64,000 bases of DNA from assembly GCA_963707065.1 (NCBI GenBank), contig CAVPPJ010000052.1:1-64000 (forward strand), in the 5' to 3' direction. The translations under genes were made by a program, and so were the position numbers. The stretch is from Palsa-506 sp963707065 (lineage in GTDB: Bacteria > Actinomycetota > Actinomycetes > Streptosporangiales > Streptosporangiaceae). Below the pieces are notes generated by a model, which made no database searches, was not told the DNA's origin, and saw only the letters and a list, made by a program, of their open reading frames with translations. This document shows, piece by piece, positions 35,028 through 43,509 of this stretch (positions within the stretch are counted from its first letter, which is position 1; each line of letters begins with the position of its first letter).

Positions 35028-36434
35028 CTACGGCGCCGGCAGGCTGAAATGGCGCCGGGCGCAGGCACGGACGGCGGCGATGCTCCGGTCGATGTCGTCC
35101 TCGGCGGTGTTCCAGCAGCTGACGCTGACCCGCATCGCCCGGCGGCCATGCCAGCTGGTCGGGCCGCACCAGCAGGTTCCCTCGTCCTGCACAGCCGCGA
35201 TGATCGCGTCGGTGTCCTGCGGATCGCCGAACGCCACGAGCACCTGGTTGAGCACCACGTCGTTCAGCACCTCATAGCCGGCCGCCCGCATCCCGCCGGC
35301 GAAGCGGCGCGCTAGCCGGCAGGTCCTGTCCACCAGGCCGGCTACGCCATCGCGGCCGAGCGCGGCCAGTGCCGCCCAGACCTCGGCGCCGCGGGCGCGC
35401 TGGGATGACTGGGGGGTCAGGTGCATGGATTCCCGGCTGCCGTCGGCTGGCAGGTAGGCAGCTGACGCCTCCATCGCCGACTGCAACGCTGCCGGGTTTC
35501 GGACCAGCGCGATGCCGCAGTCGTAGGTCGTGTTCAGCCATTTGTGGGCATCTGTCGCCCAGGAGTCGGCCGCGGCGAGGCCCGTGACCTGGCCGGCGGT
35601 GCTCGGCGAAGCTGCCGCCCAGAGCCCGAAGGCGCCGTCCACGTGCACCCAGGCGTCCTGCTGGCGGGCCCAGTCGATCAGCGGCACGAACGGATCACTG
35701 GCTCCGCTGTTCACGTTTCCGGCCTGCAGGCACACCAGCGCCGGCCCGGCCAGGGCCGGCAGGCCGCGGGGATCGATCCGGCCCTGGCCGTCGGCCGGCA
35801 GGGCGGTGGCCCGGTCCCGGCCCAGGCCGACCAGGCCCAGCGCCTTGCGGACGGTGGCGTGCACCTCGGCGCCCACCACGACGGTGACCGGCGGCGCGCC
35901 GGCCAGGCCCTGGCCGGCGGCATCCCAGCCGTGCCTGGCGAGCACTGCGTCCCTGGCGGCAGCCAGGCAGGCGGCATTGGCCATCGTGGCCCCGGTGACG
36001 AAGCCGCCGCCGGTGCCGGACGGCAAGCCGAGCAGCTCGGCAACCCAGCGCAGCGCGACCGAATTGAGCACCGCGGCAGCCGGGGACATGACTGTCAGCG
36101 CCGCGTTCTGGTCCCATGCGGCGGTCAGCCAGGCGGCGGCCTGCGCGGCCGGCAGCGCGCCGCCGGTGACGAACCCGAAGTACCTCGGGCCGTTACTCGC
36201 GACCGTGCCAGGCGAGCCGAACTCGTCCAGCATGGCGAGCACATCCGCGGCGTCCAGGCCGGGGCCAGGCAGCGCGAAGTCGAGCTGGCCCAGGGCAGTG
36301 ACCGACTCGCCAGCCGGGGCCACCCGCCGGTCCGCCAGCCCGTCAAGGTAGGCCAGCGCCCGGCGGCAGGCATCCCGCAGCAGCGCCGGCCGCCCGGCCA
36401 GGGCGGCCTGGATGTCGCGCGCAGGCTCCGTCAT
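35028..36434 (-). CDS. PLP-dependent group II decarboxylase family protein
   Basis: A 468-residue fold-type I PLP enzyme. GPRYFGFVTGGALPAAQAAA is the substrate-entry region, GGGFVTGATMANAACLAAAR binds the cofactor phosphate, DAWVHVDGAFGLWAA supplies the Asp that contacts the pyridine nitrogen, and SWATDAHKWLNTTYDCG holds the Schiff-base Lys. The closest known roles are aspartate, glutamate or aromatic amino-acid decarboxylation, or tyrosine-type lyases; the substrate is undetermined. It seems to stand alone, with a short gap to the downstream DinB gene. Confidence 0.88.
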   Translation of the reverse strand: MTEPARDIQAALAGRPALLRDACRRALAYLDGLADRRVAPAGESVTALGQLDFALPGPGLDAADVLAMLDEFGSPGTVASNGPRYFGFVTGGALPAAQAAAWLTAAWDQNAALTVMSPAAAVLNSVALRWVAELLGLPSGTGGGFVTGATMANAACLAAARDAVLARHGWDAAGQGLAGAPPVTVVVGAEVHATVRKALGLVGLGRDRATALPADGQGRIDPRGLPALAGPALVCLQAGNVNSGASDPFVPLIDWARQQDAWVHVDGAFGLWAAASPSTAGQVTGLAAADSWATDAHKWLNTTYDCGIALVRNPAALQSAMEASAAYLPADGSRESMHLTPQSSQRARGAEVWAALAALGRDGVAGLVDRTCRLARRFAGGMRAAGYEVLNDVVLNQVLVAFGDPQDTDAIIAAVQDEGTCWCGPTSWHGRRAMRVSVSCWNTAEDDIDRSIAAVRACARRHFSLPAP

Positions 36435-36497
36435 GGCCCCGAAGACCAGCGGCGCTCGTCGTCCGGCATGTGTTACATAATCGCAGCGGCCGGTCAG

Positions 36498-37019
36498 TCA
36501 CGATCCAGTGGTGCCGTCGATGCATTCCCGGATCAGGTCAGCGTGGCCGTTGTGCCGGGCGTACTCCTCGATCATGTGGCCGTACACCCAGCGCAGGCTG
36601 GTCTCGGCCGGGCGGCGAGGGTGGCGGAAAGTCTCGCCCAGCGAGCGCCCCGCCACCGCTGCACGAGCGAGCTCGACCTCGCGGGCGTGGGCGGCGAAGT
36701 CTGCCTCGGCCGACGCGGCGGCCACGTCATCGAGATCGGCGTCCGGGCTGTCGTCGGTGCAGTACAGGTATCCGACCGGCTCCCCGGCGAACCGGCGGCG
36801 GAACCAGGAGCGTTCCACCTCGGTCATGTGCCGTACCAGGCCGAGCAGCGACAGGCTTGACGGCGGCACCGCCCGCCGGGCGAGCTGCTCGCCCGGCAGG
36901 CCCGCGCATTTCCACAGCAGCGTGGCCCGGTGCCACTCCAGCCAGCCCTCCAGCATGTCCCGCTCGCCCGCGGCGAACGGCTCATCGATGCGCGTGACTT
37001 CCGGTGCGATCCAGTTCAT
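36498..37019 (-). CDS. DinB-family protein (DUF664-type)
   Basis: A 173-residue DinB-fold protein very similar in layout to the one at 4.3 kb: SLSLLGLVRHMTEVERSWFR with the first metal His, EVELARAAVAGRSL in the middle and EEYARHNGHADLIRECIDG at the C-terminus. Probable metal-dependent, thiol-using enzyme of unknown substrate. ATG at 37019 begins MNWIAPEVTRIDEPF; an in-frame start six codons upstream exists. Confidence 0.87.
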   Translation of the reverse strand: MNWIAPEVTRIDEPFAAGERDMLEGWLEWHRATLLWKCAGLPGEQLARRAVPPSSLSLLGLVRHMTEVERSWFRRRFAGEPVGYLYCTDDSPDADLDDVAAASAEADFAAHAREVELARAAVAGRSLGETFRHPRRPAETSLRWVYGHMIEEYARHNGHADLIRECIDGTTGS

Positions 37020-37061
37020 CAGAACATGATCCCGCACACGCCCGGCCAGGAAGTAGCGGAT

Positions 37062-37709
37062 TCATCCCGGCAGGTCGCCGTTTGTCCGGGCCCAGTAATC
37101 CTGCGACGCCTTGGACGCAGCGAGCGCCTCCGGGGTGCCGAAGCCGGGCGCCATGGAAGCCGCGGTCCCGGCCAGCACCTCGTGGTGCTCGATGTCGAGC
37201 AGCCGCAGCCAGCTCTGCTGGCCCATCGTCAGCGCAATGAAGCAGCCAAGCTCGACGAGCTCGGGTTCGGAAAAGTGCTCGTTCAGCCTGTCCCAGAGAT
37301 CGTCGTCGGAGTCCAGCCGCCAGGTGATTGCCTCGGCGTAGGCGAGGGCGGCTTTCTCGCGCTCGGTGAGCAGCGCCGACTTCTCGAAGTTGAGCAGGTC
37401 GTCATACTGCCCTTCGCCCAGGCCCTGTGCCCTGGCCTGCTCCGACCGCTGGTTGCCGCAGTACTCGCACTTCACGGTGCGCGACACGTAGACGCGGCAC
37501 AGCTCCTTGATCGCGTGATCGCAGACACCCTCGCGGAAGATCGTCTCCCAGGACCGGGCGAAGGCCCAGAAAGCCGCGGGAACATGGGCGCGCACGGCGG
37601 AACTCTCCGGCCGCGGGGTGCCCTCGCGCCGGCAGCGCTCCATCTCGGCCCGCATCTCCTCGTCCATCGCCTCGACCGGCACGTAGCTGATCCGCTGCTT
37701 TCGGCTCAT
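37062..37709 (-). CDS. Carboxymuconolactone decarboxylase/AhpD-like protein
   Basis: A helical AhpD-like protein of 215 residues. The redox motif KCEYCGNQRSEQARAQG has the CxxC of the family, followed by a helix (AALAYAEAITW) and the ELGCFIALTMGQQSWLRLLD segment. Homologues act as alkylhydroperoxidase partners or in ring-cleavage pathways; the actual partner is not here. The start ATG is followed by SRKQRISYVPVEAMDEEMRA, the typical N-terminus of peroxidase-related CMD proteins. Confidence 0.88.
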   Translation of the reverse strand: MSRKQRISYVPVEAMDEEMRAEMERCRREGTPRPESSAVRAHVPAAFWAFARSWETIFREGVCDHAIKELCRVYVSRTVKCEYCGNQRSEQARAQGLGEGQYDDLLNFEKSALLTEREKAALAYAEAITWRLDSDDDLWDRLNEHFSEPELVELGCFIALTMGQQSWLRLLDIEHHEVLAGTAASMAPGFGTPEALAASKASQDYWARTNGDLPG

Positions 37710-37871
37710 CGCCCTTTTCCTTCCCTGGATCCGCCGCCCGCGATCCGCCAGGAAACGCGCGCCGGCGGGCTAGCCTCCCTACGCAGGAAATCACGGGTAT
37801 CCCGGCGCCGCCAGGCATCCGCCGGCCTAACCGCGTGCCGCCAGGACATGCCGCCCTGCGAACTGGGCGGG

Positions 37872-38042
37872 GTGAGCACCACCCGGCTTATCACCCCCGG
37901 CGACGCGCCGGTCCTGGCGGAACTGCTCCGCGCCAGCCGCGACTTCCTCGCGCCGTGGGAACCGGTCCACGGCGACGGCTACTTCACGGCCGGCGGGCAG
38001 GACCACGCCATGTACCAGCTGGTCAGCACAATCCCCTCGTGA
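37872..38042 (+). pseudogene. Truncated GNAT (RimJ-like) acetyltransferase N-terminus
   Basis: A 56-residue product from a GTG: STTRLITPGDAPVLAELLRA, then SRDFLAPWEPVHGDGYFTAG. This is the N-terminal strand and first helix of ribosomal-protein-type GNATs; the acetyl-CoA-binding half is missing, because a stop at 38042 is followed by the convergent Nudix gene. It is probably a deletion remnant. Confidence 0.6.
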
Positions 38043-38078
38043 GCACTGTCGCTCGTGAGCGCCGTTCCCGGTGACCGC

Positions 38079-38591
38079 TCACGCACCGCCTGGCGGAGCC
38101 GCGAGCGCGCCCCGGACCAGGCCGGCCAGCCCGGCCGGCCAGATAACGTCGGTGGTCGCGTCCAGTTCCGCCAGCGTCCACCAGCGCCAGGCGGCGATGC
38201 CGTCAGATGCGTGCATCGCGGCGACGTCGCCGAGCTCACGGCGGGCCCGGTCAGTCCGCGCCAGGAACAGGCGCTCATGCTGCCGGACGGTCCGGCGACC
38301 GTGCTGCATGGTCCGCACCTGCCGGTAAATCTCGCCCAGCAGGGCAACATCACGCCAGCCGGTCTCCTCGGCAAGCTCGCGGCTCGCGGCGGCCGGATAG
38401 GACTCGCCCGGGTGCAGGCCCCCGCCGGGAGTGGCCCAATGCCGGCCGTCGGGAGGCTCGTCGTCGTATCGCAGCAGCAGGACGCGCCCGTCCGGGTCGA
38501 GCACGACGACCCGGCCCGCGCGCCGCAACCCGGGCCTGCGGGCGTCCGGCAACCCGGGGGCGGCCAGGCCCTCGGGCTCGTGTCGGTCCAT
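38079..38591 (-). CDS. Nudix hydrolase
   Basis: A 170-residue Nudix protein. The strand GRVVVLDPDGRVLLLRYDDE is followed by the Nudix box, spread over GGGLHPGESYPAAASRELAE and ETGWRD, with the G-x5-E-x7-R-E-x2-E-E pattern intact for metal binding. It would hydrolyse a nucleoside-diphosphate derivative; the substrate cannot be told. The ATG at 38591 starts just before the homologous region; the longer frame overlaps the divergent MetX-like gene. Confidence 0.9.
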   Translation of the reverse strand: MDRHEPEGLAAPGLPDARRPGLRRAGRVVVLDPDGRVLLLRYDDEPPDGRHWATPGGGLHPGESYPAAASRELAEETGWRDVALLGEIYRQVRTMQHGRRTVRQHERLFLARTDRARRELGDVAAMHASDGIAAWRWWTLAELDATTDVIWPAGLAGLVRGALAAPPGGA

Positions 38592-38688
38592 GTCCTCATT
38601 GTGCCGGGCACCCTGGGCCGGCGGCCGGCCGGCGTGCCAGCATACGGACAGGGAAGCCCGGTGAAGTGCTGACGATCGGAGTGATGGC

Positions 38689-39717
38689 ATGAGCGATGAG
38701 AGCAAGGGCTGGCCAGTCGAGGATGGCGTGCTCAGGCTGGGTGACCTGCCGGCCGAGCGGGGCGGCGTCATCCGTGACGCGCGGCTGGTGTGGCAGGCGC
38801 ACGGGACGCTCAATGACGCGCGGGACAACGTGATCGTCTACCCGTGCAGTTACACCGCCAGCCACCAGGACCTGGCGTGGCTGGTCGGGCCGGACGCCGT
38901 GCTGGACCCGGGCCGGTGGTTCATCGTGATCCCGGACATGTTCTCCAACGGCCTGTCCTCCGGGGCCGCGGATACGCCGGACTATCCCGCCGTGGTGACG
39001 ATGGCAGACAACGTCCGGGCGCAGCATCGTCTGCTGACCGGGCAGTTCGGTGTCACGAGCGTCGCGGCCGCGTACGGGTTCTCGATGGGCGCAGGCCAGG
39101 CCTACCACTGGGCGGCGCTATTCGGCGACTTCGTCGAGCGCGCGATCATCGTCTGCGGCAGCGCCCGGACCTCCGAGCACAACAAGGTGTTCCTGTCCGG
39201 CCTGCTGCGCACCCTGGAGGCCGCGCCGCAGTACCAGGGCAACGGCCAGTTCAGCGCCGAGCCGCTCGCCGCGATCCGCGCGTTCGCGCACATCTACGCT
39301 GGCTGGGGGCTCAGCCAGGACTTCTACCGGGAGCGTCTCTTCGAGACCGCGGCCGGCGCGCCCGACCTGGCCACCTTCCTCAAGACCGACTGGGAGGACT
39401 CGTTCGGCGAGCATCGGGCCGCGAACCTCTATGCCCAGGCGCTGACCTGGCAGGAAGCCGACATCAGCGCCAACGGCCGGTACTCCGGCGACCTGGCCAG
39501 GGCGCTCGGCGGCATCACGGCCCGGGTGCTGCTGATGCCCAGCTCGACCGACCTGTACTTCCGGGTGGCCGATAACGAGGCAGAACTGCGGTACCTGCAG
39601 CGCGGCGCGCTGGCCACGATTCCCAGCATCTGGGGCCACGCGGCCGGCAGCCCGGAGGGCATCCCGGCCGAGCTGGAATTCCTGACCAGCCAGGTCCGGT
39701 CCTGGCTGGACCGCTGA
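38689..39717 (+). CDS. Alpha/beta hydrolase, homoserine O-acetyltransferase (MetX)-like
   Basis: A 342-residue alpha/beta-hydrolase-fold protein of the MetX group. ARLVWQAHGTLNDARDNVIV and YPCSYTASHQDLAWLVG form the N-terminal core, YGFSMGAGQAYHWAALF is the nucleophile elbow with Ser, LMPSSTDLYFRV supplies the acid and IPSIWGHAAGSPEG the His. The full triad suggests an active acyltransferase or esterase. True MetX proteins run closer to 370 residues and sit with met genes, which are absent here, so this is more likely a paralogue acting on another substrate. Confidence 0.85.
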   Translation: MSDESKGWPVEDGVLRLGDLPAERGGVIRDARLVWQAHGTLNDARDNVIVYPCSYTASHQDLAWLVGPDAVLDPGRWFIVIPDMFSNGLSSGAADTPDYPAVVTMADNVRAQHRLLTGQFGVTSVAAAYGFSMGAGQAYHWAALFGDFVERAIIVCGSARTSEHNKVFLSGLLRTLEAAPQYQGNGQFSAEPLAAIRAFAHIYAGWGLSQDFYRERLFETAAGAPDLATFLKTDWEDSFGEHRAANLYAQALTWQEADISANGRYSGDLARALGGITARVLLMPSSTDLYFRVADNEAELRYLQRGALATIPSIWGHAAGSPEGIPAELEFLTSQVRSWLDR

Positions 39718-39899
39718 CCCGGGTGGCAGCCTGGCAGCGAGGTCATCTGCCCTGGCAGGAGCCATCTTGGCGCCCGCGTCGTAGGATCAAGATCTGCAGC
39801 GTGGCCAGCCAGCCGTGCCCGCTCCGGTCAGCCGGGTGAGTATCCCGGCGGCGGGATGGCAGCGGGCCGGCCGCGGTGCGGGGATGCCGGGAGGTGAGC

Positions 39900-40925
39900 A
39901 TGGCGCGTTCTATGTGGTCAGGGTTCCTGAGCTTCGGGCTGGTGAGCGTTCCGGTCGGCCTGTACACGGCCACGGCTGACCAGACGATTCATTTCAACCA
40001 GCTGCATAAGGGCACGTCGAACCGGATCCGTTACAAGAAGGTGGATGAAGTCACCGGCGAGGAGGTCGCGACCTCCGACATCGTGAACGGGTTCGACCTG
40101 GGCGACGGCGAGTACGTGATCGTCACCCGCGAAGAGCTGAAGGAAGTCGCGCCCGGCAAGTCGGAGACGATCGAGATCAGCGATTTCGTCGACCTTGACC
40201 GCATCGACCCGGTGCATTTCCGGCAGACCTACTACCTGGCGCCGCGGGGGAAGGGCGCCGACCGGGCCTACGCGCTGCTGCGCCAGGCGATGCGCGAGAC
40301 GGGAAAGGTCGGCATCGCCACCCTCATCCTGCGAGACAAGGAGCACCTTGTCGCGGTCCGCCCCGGCGAGGACGTCCTGATCCTGGAGACGATGTACTTC
40401 GCCGATGAGATCCGCGTCCCGGCCGAGGAACTCGACAGCCTGCCGCAGAACGCCGCCTTCGAGGGACGCGAGCTGGAGGTCGCCAAGAAGCTGGTCGAGT
40501 CGCTCACGGTGGAGTGGTCGGCCGAGGATTACCACAACACCTACCGCGCGCGGGTCGAGGAGCTGATCGAGCGCAAGCGGGAGGGGCAGTCCGTCGTCTT
40601 CGAAGCGGAGCGCCCCAAGTCCAACGTCATCGACCTGATGGCCGCCCTGGAAGCCTCCGTGGCCGGCCCGAAGCAGCCGAGGGCAGCCGCCAGCGGAGCC
40701 CCGGCCGCTGCCGGGCCGGGCGCAGCCAAGCAGGCCGCAGCCAAGCCGGCCGCGGCCGCCGGGAAGGAAGATCAGGAGGACCTTGCGGCGATGACCAAGG
40801 CCGGGCTGCTGGCCCGGGCCGCCGAGCTGGACGTGCCGGGACGCTCGAAGATGTCCAAGCCCGAGCTCATCGAGGCGATCACCGAAGCGAGCGCGCCGAA
40901 GCGCCGGCGCCGGAAGATTTCCTAA
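39900..40925 (+). CDS. ku: Ku protein for non-homologous end joining
   Basis: A bacterial Ku homodimer subunit of 341 residues that binds and bridges DNA ends. The N-terminus ARSMWSGFLSFGLVSVPVGL, the ring core (KGTSNRIRYKKVDEVTGEEV, ILETMYFADEIRVP) and EWSAEDYHNTYRARVEELIE are canonical. After the Ku core, an Ala/Lys-rich linker leads to a C-terminal SAP/Rho_N-like helix pair (MTKAGLLARAAELDVPGRSK) and a basic tail, which add DNA binding as in some actinobacterial Ku proteins. The start at 39900 has GGGAGGTG upstream. It would work with the LigD-type polymerase encoded about 27 kb to the left; the ligase is elsewhere. Confidence 0.96.
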   Translation: MARSMWSGFLSFGLVSVPVGLYTATADQTIHFNQLHKGTSNRIRYKKVDEVTGEEVATSDIVNGFDLGDGEYVIVTREELKEVAPGKSETIEISDFVDLDRIDPVHFRQTYYLAPRGKGADRAYALLRQAMRETGKVGIATLILRDKEHLVAVRPGEDVLILETMYFADEIRVPAEELDSLPQNAAFEGRELEVAKKLVESLTVEWSAEDYHNTYRARVEELIERKREGQSVVFEAERPKSNVIDLMAALEASVAGPKQPRAAASGAPAAAGPGAAKQAAAKPAAAAGKEDQEDLAAMTKAGLLARAAELDVPGRSKMSKPELIEAITEASAPKRRRRKIS

Positions 40926-40927
40926 CT

Positions 40928-40945
40928 GCCGGCCCCGCGGCCGGC
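40928..40945. terminator. Hairpin after ku
   Basis: GCCGGCC and GGCCGGC form a perfect seven-base-pair stem with a four-base loop immediately after the ku stop codon. There is no T-run, as is common for actinobacterial terminators. Confidence 0.5.
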
Positions 40946-41004
40946 CCGGCGAGCGGCGAACTGTCGCCGGCTGGTGATAGATCAGGAGGGTGAAAGGAAC
41001 CCTC

Positions 41005-41241
41005 ATGCCCGAGCCAGCCCTGATTATCGAGGCGTGTGCCGAGTGCCGGCGCGACCTTGAGCACTGCCACGGGACCGTGATCGTGCACTGTGACGGCGCG
41101 GGCGACTGCACCGAGGATCCTGGCTGCCGGCTCGGCGCTGACCAGCATCCGTTCAGCATCTCGTGCAGCGAGGTGGATTGTCCCTGCGGAGCTCCGCTAC
41201 CGGGCGCGGGCTGGCCGGCCGCGCACGCCGCGGCGTCCTGA
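41005..41241 (+). CDS. Cysteine-rich small protein, function unknown
   Basis: A 78-residue protein with nine cysteines and several histidines: ACAECRRDLEHCHG, VIVHCDGAGDCTEDPGC and SISCSEVDCPCGA. The spacing suggests metal (zinc) binding in two knuckles. The ATG at 41005 follows AAAGGA and is preferred over an upstream GTG. It lies between ku and a HAD gene on the same strand, each about 70 bases away. I do not recognise the family. Confidence 0.65.
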   Translation: MPEPALIIEACAECRRDLEHCHGTVIVHCDGAGDCTEDPGCRLGADQHPFSISCSEVDCPCGAPLPGAGWPAAHAAAS

Positions 41242-41244
41242 GAT

Positions 41245-41267
41245 CCCGGCGCAGTTCCCGCGCCGGG
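41245..41267. terminator. Hairpin after the Cys-rich gene
   Basis: CCCGGCGC and GCGCCGGG form an eight-base-pair stem around a seven-base loop, starting four bases after the stop codon. No T-run follows. Confidence 0.45.
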
Positions 41268-41313
41268 CGCGGCGGCCGGGCTTCGGTGTCACGCCCGCGG
41301 CCCGGTAGACCCG

Positions 41314-42078
41314 ATGACCGACAGCTCCGCGCCTGATCCCGTCCGCGCCACCGCCGCGCCCCCGGCGGGGATCAGGACACTGGTCTTCGACGTGCTCGGC
41401 ACCGTGGTCGACGAGGCCGGATCGATCGCCGCCGAGACCGCCGCGGCGCTGTCCGCCGCCGGCTCCGACCCCGGCCGCGGACCCCAGCTCGCCGCGGACT
41501 GGATGCGCCGTCTTGATGCCATGATCAGCCTGATCAGCACGGGCGACGCGGCGTGGCGTTCCAACGATGCCCTGCGGCGGGCCGCGCTGCTCGACGCGCT
41601 GCGAACCGCCGGCCTGGACGGGCTGCCGCCCGGGGTCATCGGCGAGCTGGCCCTGGCCGGTCATCGCCTCAGGCCCTGGCCGGACTCGGCGCGGGCGCTG
41701 CAATCGCTGGCCGGGGGCTTCTCCGTGGTCGCGCTCTCTAACGCCGACCTGGCCCAGCTGGCGAACTTCTCCGCTGCGGGCGGGCTGGCCTGGCATTGCG
41801 TGCTGTCCGCTGAGCTAGTCAAGGCGTACAAGCCTGACCCGGCCGTCTACCGCCTGGCGCTGGACCTGCTCGGCCTGAACCCCCGGCAGACCATGATGGT
41901 CGCCGCCCATCCGTGGGACCTGCGGTCCGCCGCGGCGCACGGAATGCGCTCTGCCTACGTCTCCCGGCCCGGCGAGGGAATCCCGGCAGCGGACGACAAC
42001 TTCGACGTCAGCGCCGCGAGCCTGGCGGACCTCGCGAACCTGCTGGCCCCCGGTACCGGCGGAGGAACCACCCAGTGA
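41314..42078 (+). CDS. HAD-superfamily hydrolase, haloacid dehalogenase type II-like
   Basis: A 254-residue HAD protein. Motif I is TLVFDVLGTVVDE with the nucleophilic Asp; motif II is VVALSNADLAQLANF; motif III Lys is in LVKAYKPDPAVYRLALDLLG; motif IV-like VAAHPWDLRSAAAHGMRSAY closes the site. This combination is typical of (S)-2-haloacid dehalogenases and related phosphatases; the substrate is not certain. Confidence 0.88.
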   Translation: MTDSSAPDPVRATAAPPAGIRTLVFDVLGTVVDEAGSIAAETAAALSAAGSDPGRGPQLAADWMRRLDAMISLISTGDAAWRSNDALRRAALLDALRTAGLDGLPPGVIGELALAGHRLRPWPDSARALQSLAGGFSVVALSNADLAQLANFSAAGGLAWHCVLSAELVKAYKPDPAVYRLALDLLGLNPRQTMMVAAHPWDLRSAAAHGMRSAYVSRPGEGIPAADDNFDVSAASLADLANLLAPGTGGGTTQ

Positions 42079-42121
42079 CTGGGCGCCCGGGCAGGCAATG
42101 ATCTCCGGCGCCCGCCGGGAG

Positions 42122-42571
42122 TCAGCTCTCGCCGGCGGGTTCGAGGACGAAGACCGGGATCTGGCGCGCGGTCTTCCGCTGATAATCGGCGTACGGCGGA
42201 AACGCGGCGACGGCGCGTTCCCACCAGGCAGCGCGCTCGTCCCCGGTGACCTCGCGGGCGGTCATGTCCTGCTTGCGCGGGCCGTCCTGAAGCTCGACGC
42301 GGGGGTTCGCGCGGAAGTTGTAGTACCAGCGCGGATGGGCTGGCGCGCCGCCTTGTGACGCCACGGCCGCATACCGGCCGTCGTGCTCGACGCGCATCAG
42401 CGGCGTCTTGCGCAGCTTGCCGCTGCGCACCCCGCGGTTGGTAATGATCACGACCGGAAGGCCGGTGTCACGCAACGTCGTGCCCTGGGTGCCGCCTGAG
42501 CTCTCATAGAGCTCGACCTGCTCGCGGACCCAGCCCTGCGGACTCGGTTCATACTCGCCGTCAACTGGCAT
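42122..42571 (-). CDS. F420-dependent nitroreductase-family protein (deazaflavin-type)
   Basis: A 149-residue split-barrel protein of the Ddn/FDOR family. GLPVVIITNRGVRSGKLRKT and PLMRVEHDGRYAAVASQGGA, then PRWYYNFRANPRVELQDG, are the family motifs; the R-S-G-K-x-R-x-T and basic patches contact the F420 phosphate. It would reduce an unknown substrate (quinone, nitro compound or unsaturated fatty acid) with F420H2. The ATG at 42571 is the natural start. It is convergent with the HAD gene. Confidence 0.88.
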   Translation of the reverse strand: MPVDGEYEPSPQGWVREQVELYESSGGTQGTTLRDTGLPVVIITNRGVRSGKLRKTPLMRVEHDGRYAAVASQGGAPAHPRWYYNFRANPRVELQDGPRKQDMTAREVTGDERAAWWERAVAAFPPYADYQRKTARQIPVFVLEPAGES

Positions 42572-42719
42572 GCCGCTAGTCAACACCTCCGGCGGGCGGC
42601 GCCGCATCCGGCCCCCGGCTGGGCCGCGTTGAGCGGCTTCCCGGCCGGAAGACCCGGCCAGGATGCGTTCCTGGCCGGCCGATAGCTTGCGAGCTGGCCG
42701 AGTTCGCGCCGGAGGGGTG

Positions 42720-43427
42720 ATGCGCATGACCGGAGCAGGTCCGCATGCAGCAGGTCCGCGTGGAGCAGGTCCGCATGCAGCAGGTCCGCGTGGAGCAGGT
42801 CCGCGTGGAGCAGGTTCGCGTGGCCAGATAGTGATCCTGAACGGCGCGCCGCGATCCGGTAAGTCCGCCATCGCGGTCGTGATCCAGCAGGAATTCGACG
42901 GCGTGTGGATGAACCTGGGGGTCGACCTGTTCATGCAGGCGACCCCCGGGCGCTACCAGCCCGGGATCGGGCTGCGGCCCGGCGGTGAAGGCCCAGATCT
43001 TGAGCCACTCGTGGTGACGCTTTATCGCGCGATGTATGAGTCCATCGCGGCGCACAGCCGCCTTGGCGTCAACGTCGTCGTGGATGTCGGGCACCATGAC
43101 GCCTATTCCGTCCCGCTGGGCATTCTGCCCGACTGCGCCCGGCGGCTGGCGGGCCTGCCGGTGCTGGTCGTCGGCGTGCGCTGTCCGCTGGAGACCGTCA
43201 TGGCACGACGGCATGCCACCTGGGGCGCAGGCCTGGCGGATGACGGCTCGGTGCCAGCGCCGGTGCGGTTGTGGCAGGAGGCCGTCCACGTGCCGGGCAT
43301 CTACGACCTGGAGGTCGATACGTCAGCGCTGAGCCCAGCGGACTGCGCTGACCTGATTCGCCAGCGCCTCAGCGCTGGCGCCCGGTCATCGGCCTGCCGG
43401 CGCCTGGCGGCGATGGCCGCGGTATAG
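42720..43427 (+). CDS. Chloramphenicol-phosphotransferase-like kinase
   Basis: A 235-residue P-loop kinase of the CPT family. After the repeats, QIVILNGAPRSGKSAIAVVI is the Walker A, GVWMNLGVDLFMQATP follows, VNVVVDVGHHDAYSVPLGIL carries the Walker B-type Asp and VVGVRCPLETVMARRHATWG a lid Arg segment. It could phosphorylate a hydroxylated antibiotic or endogenous alcohol. The start at 42720 follows GGAGGGG. Oddly, residues 6-35 are encoded by six copies of a 15-bp repeat giving AGPHA/AGPRG pentapeptides, an extension the family does not need. Confidence 0.82.
   Translation: MRMTGAGPHAAGPRGAGPHAAGPRGAGPRGAGSRGQIVILNGAPRSGKSAIAVVIQQEFDGVWMNLGVDLFMQATPGRYQPGIGLRPGGEGPDLEPLVVTLYRAMYESIAAHSRLGVNVVVDVGHHDAYSVPLGILPDCARRLAGLPVLVVGVRCPLETVMARRHATWGAGLADDGSVPAPVRLWQEAVHVPGIYDLEVDTSALSPADCADLIRQRLSAGARSSACRRLAAMAAV
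42735..42824 (+). repeat. 15-bp in-frame coding repeat, six copies
   Basis: GCAGGTCCGCATGCA and GCAGGTCCGCGTGGA alternate as A, B, A, B, B, then a B variant (GCAGGTTCGCGTGGC). Being a multiple of three, copy-number change would add or remove A-G-P-[HR]-[AG] units at the N-terminus of the CPT-like kinase without a frameshift. Confidence 0.95.
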
Positions 43428-43509
43428 GCGCCAGGCGCCCGCCGCCCGTCTTGCCGGGCCAGCCCACCCGACGGTGGCCGCGTGCACGTTGCTGACCGGT
43501 GCCGCCTGG

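Noticed and set aside
36930..38042. A 370-residue plus-strand ORF over the AhpD-like gene
   Set aside because: It is antisense to the CMD gene; only its final 56 residues, a GNAT remnant, look like protein.
38689..39717. Annotation as true metX
   Set aside because: Shorter than usual and no methionine genes nearby; kept as MetX-like.
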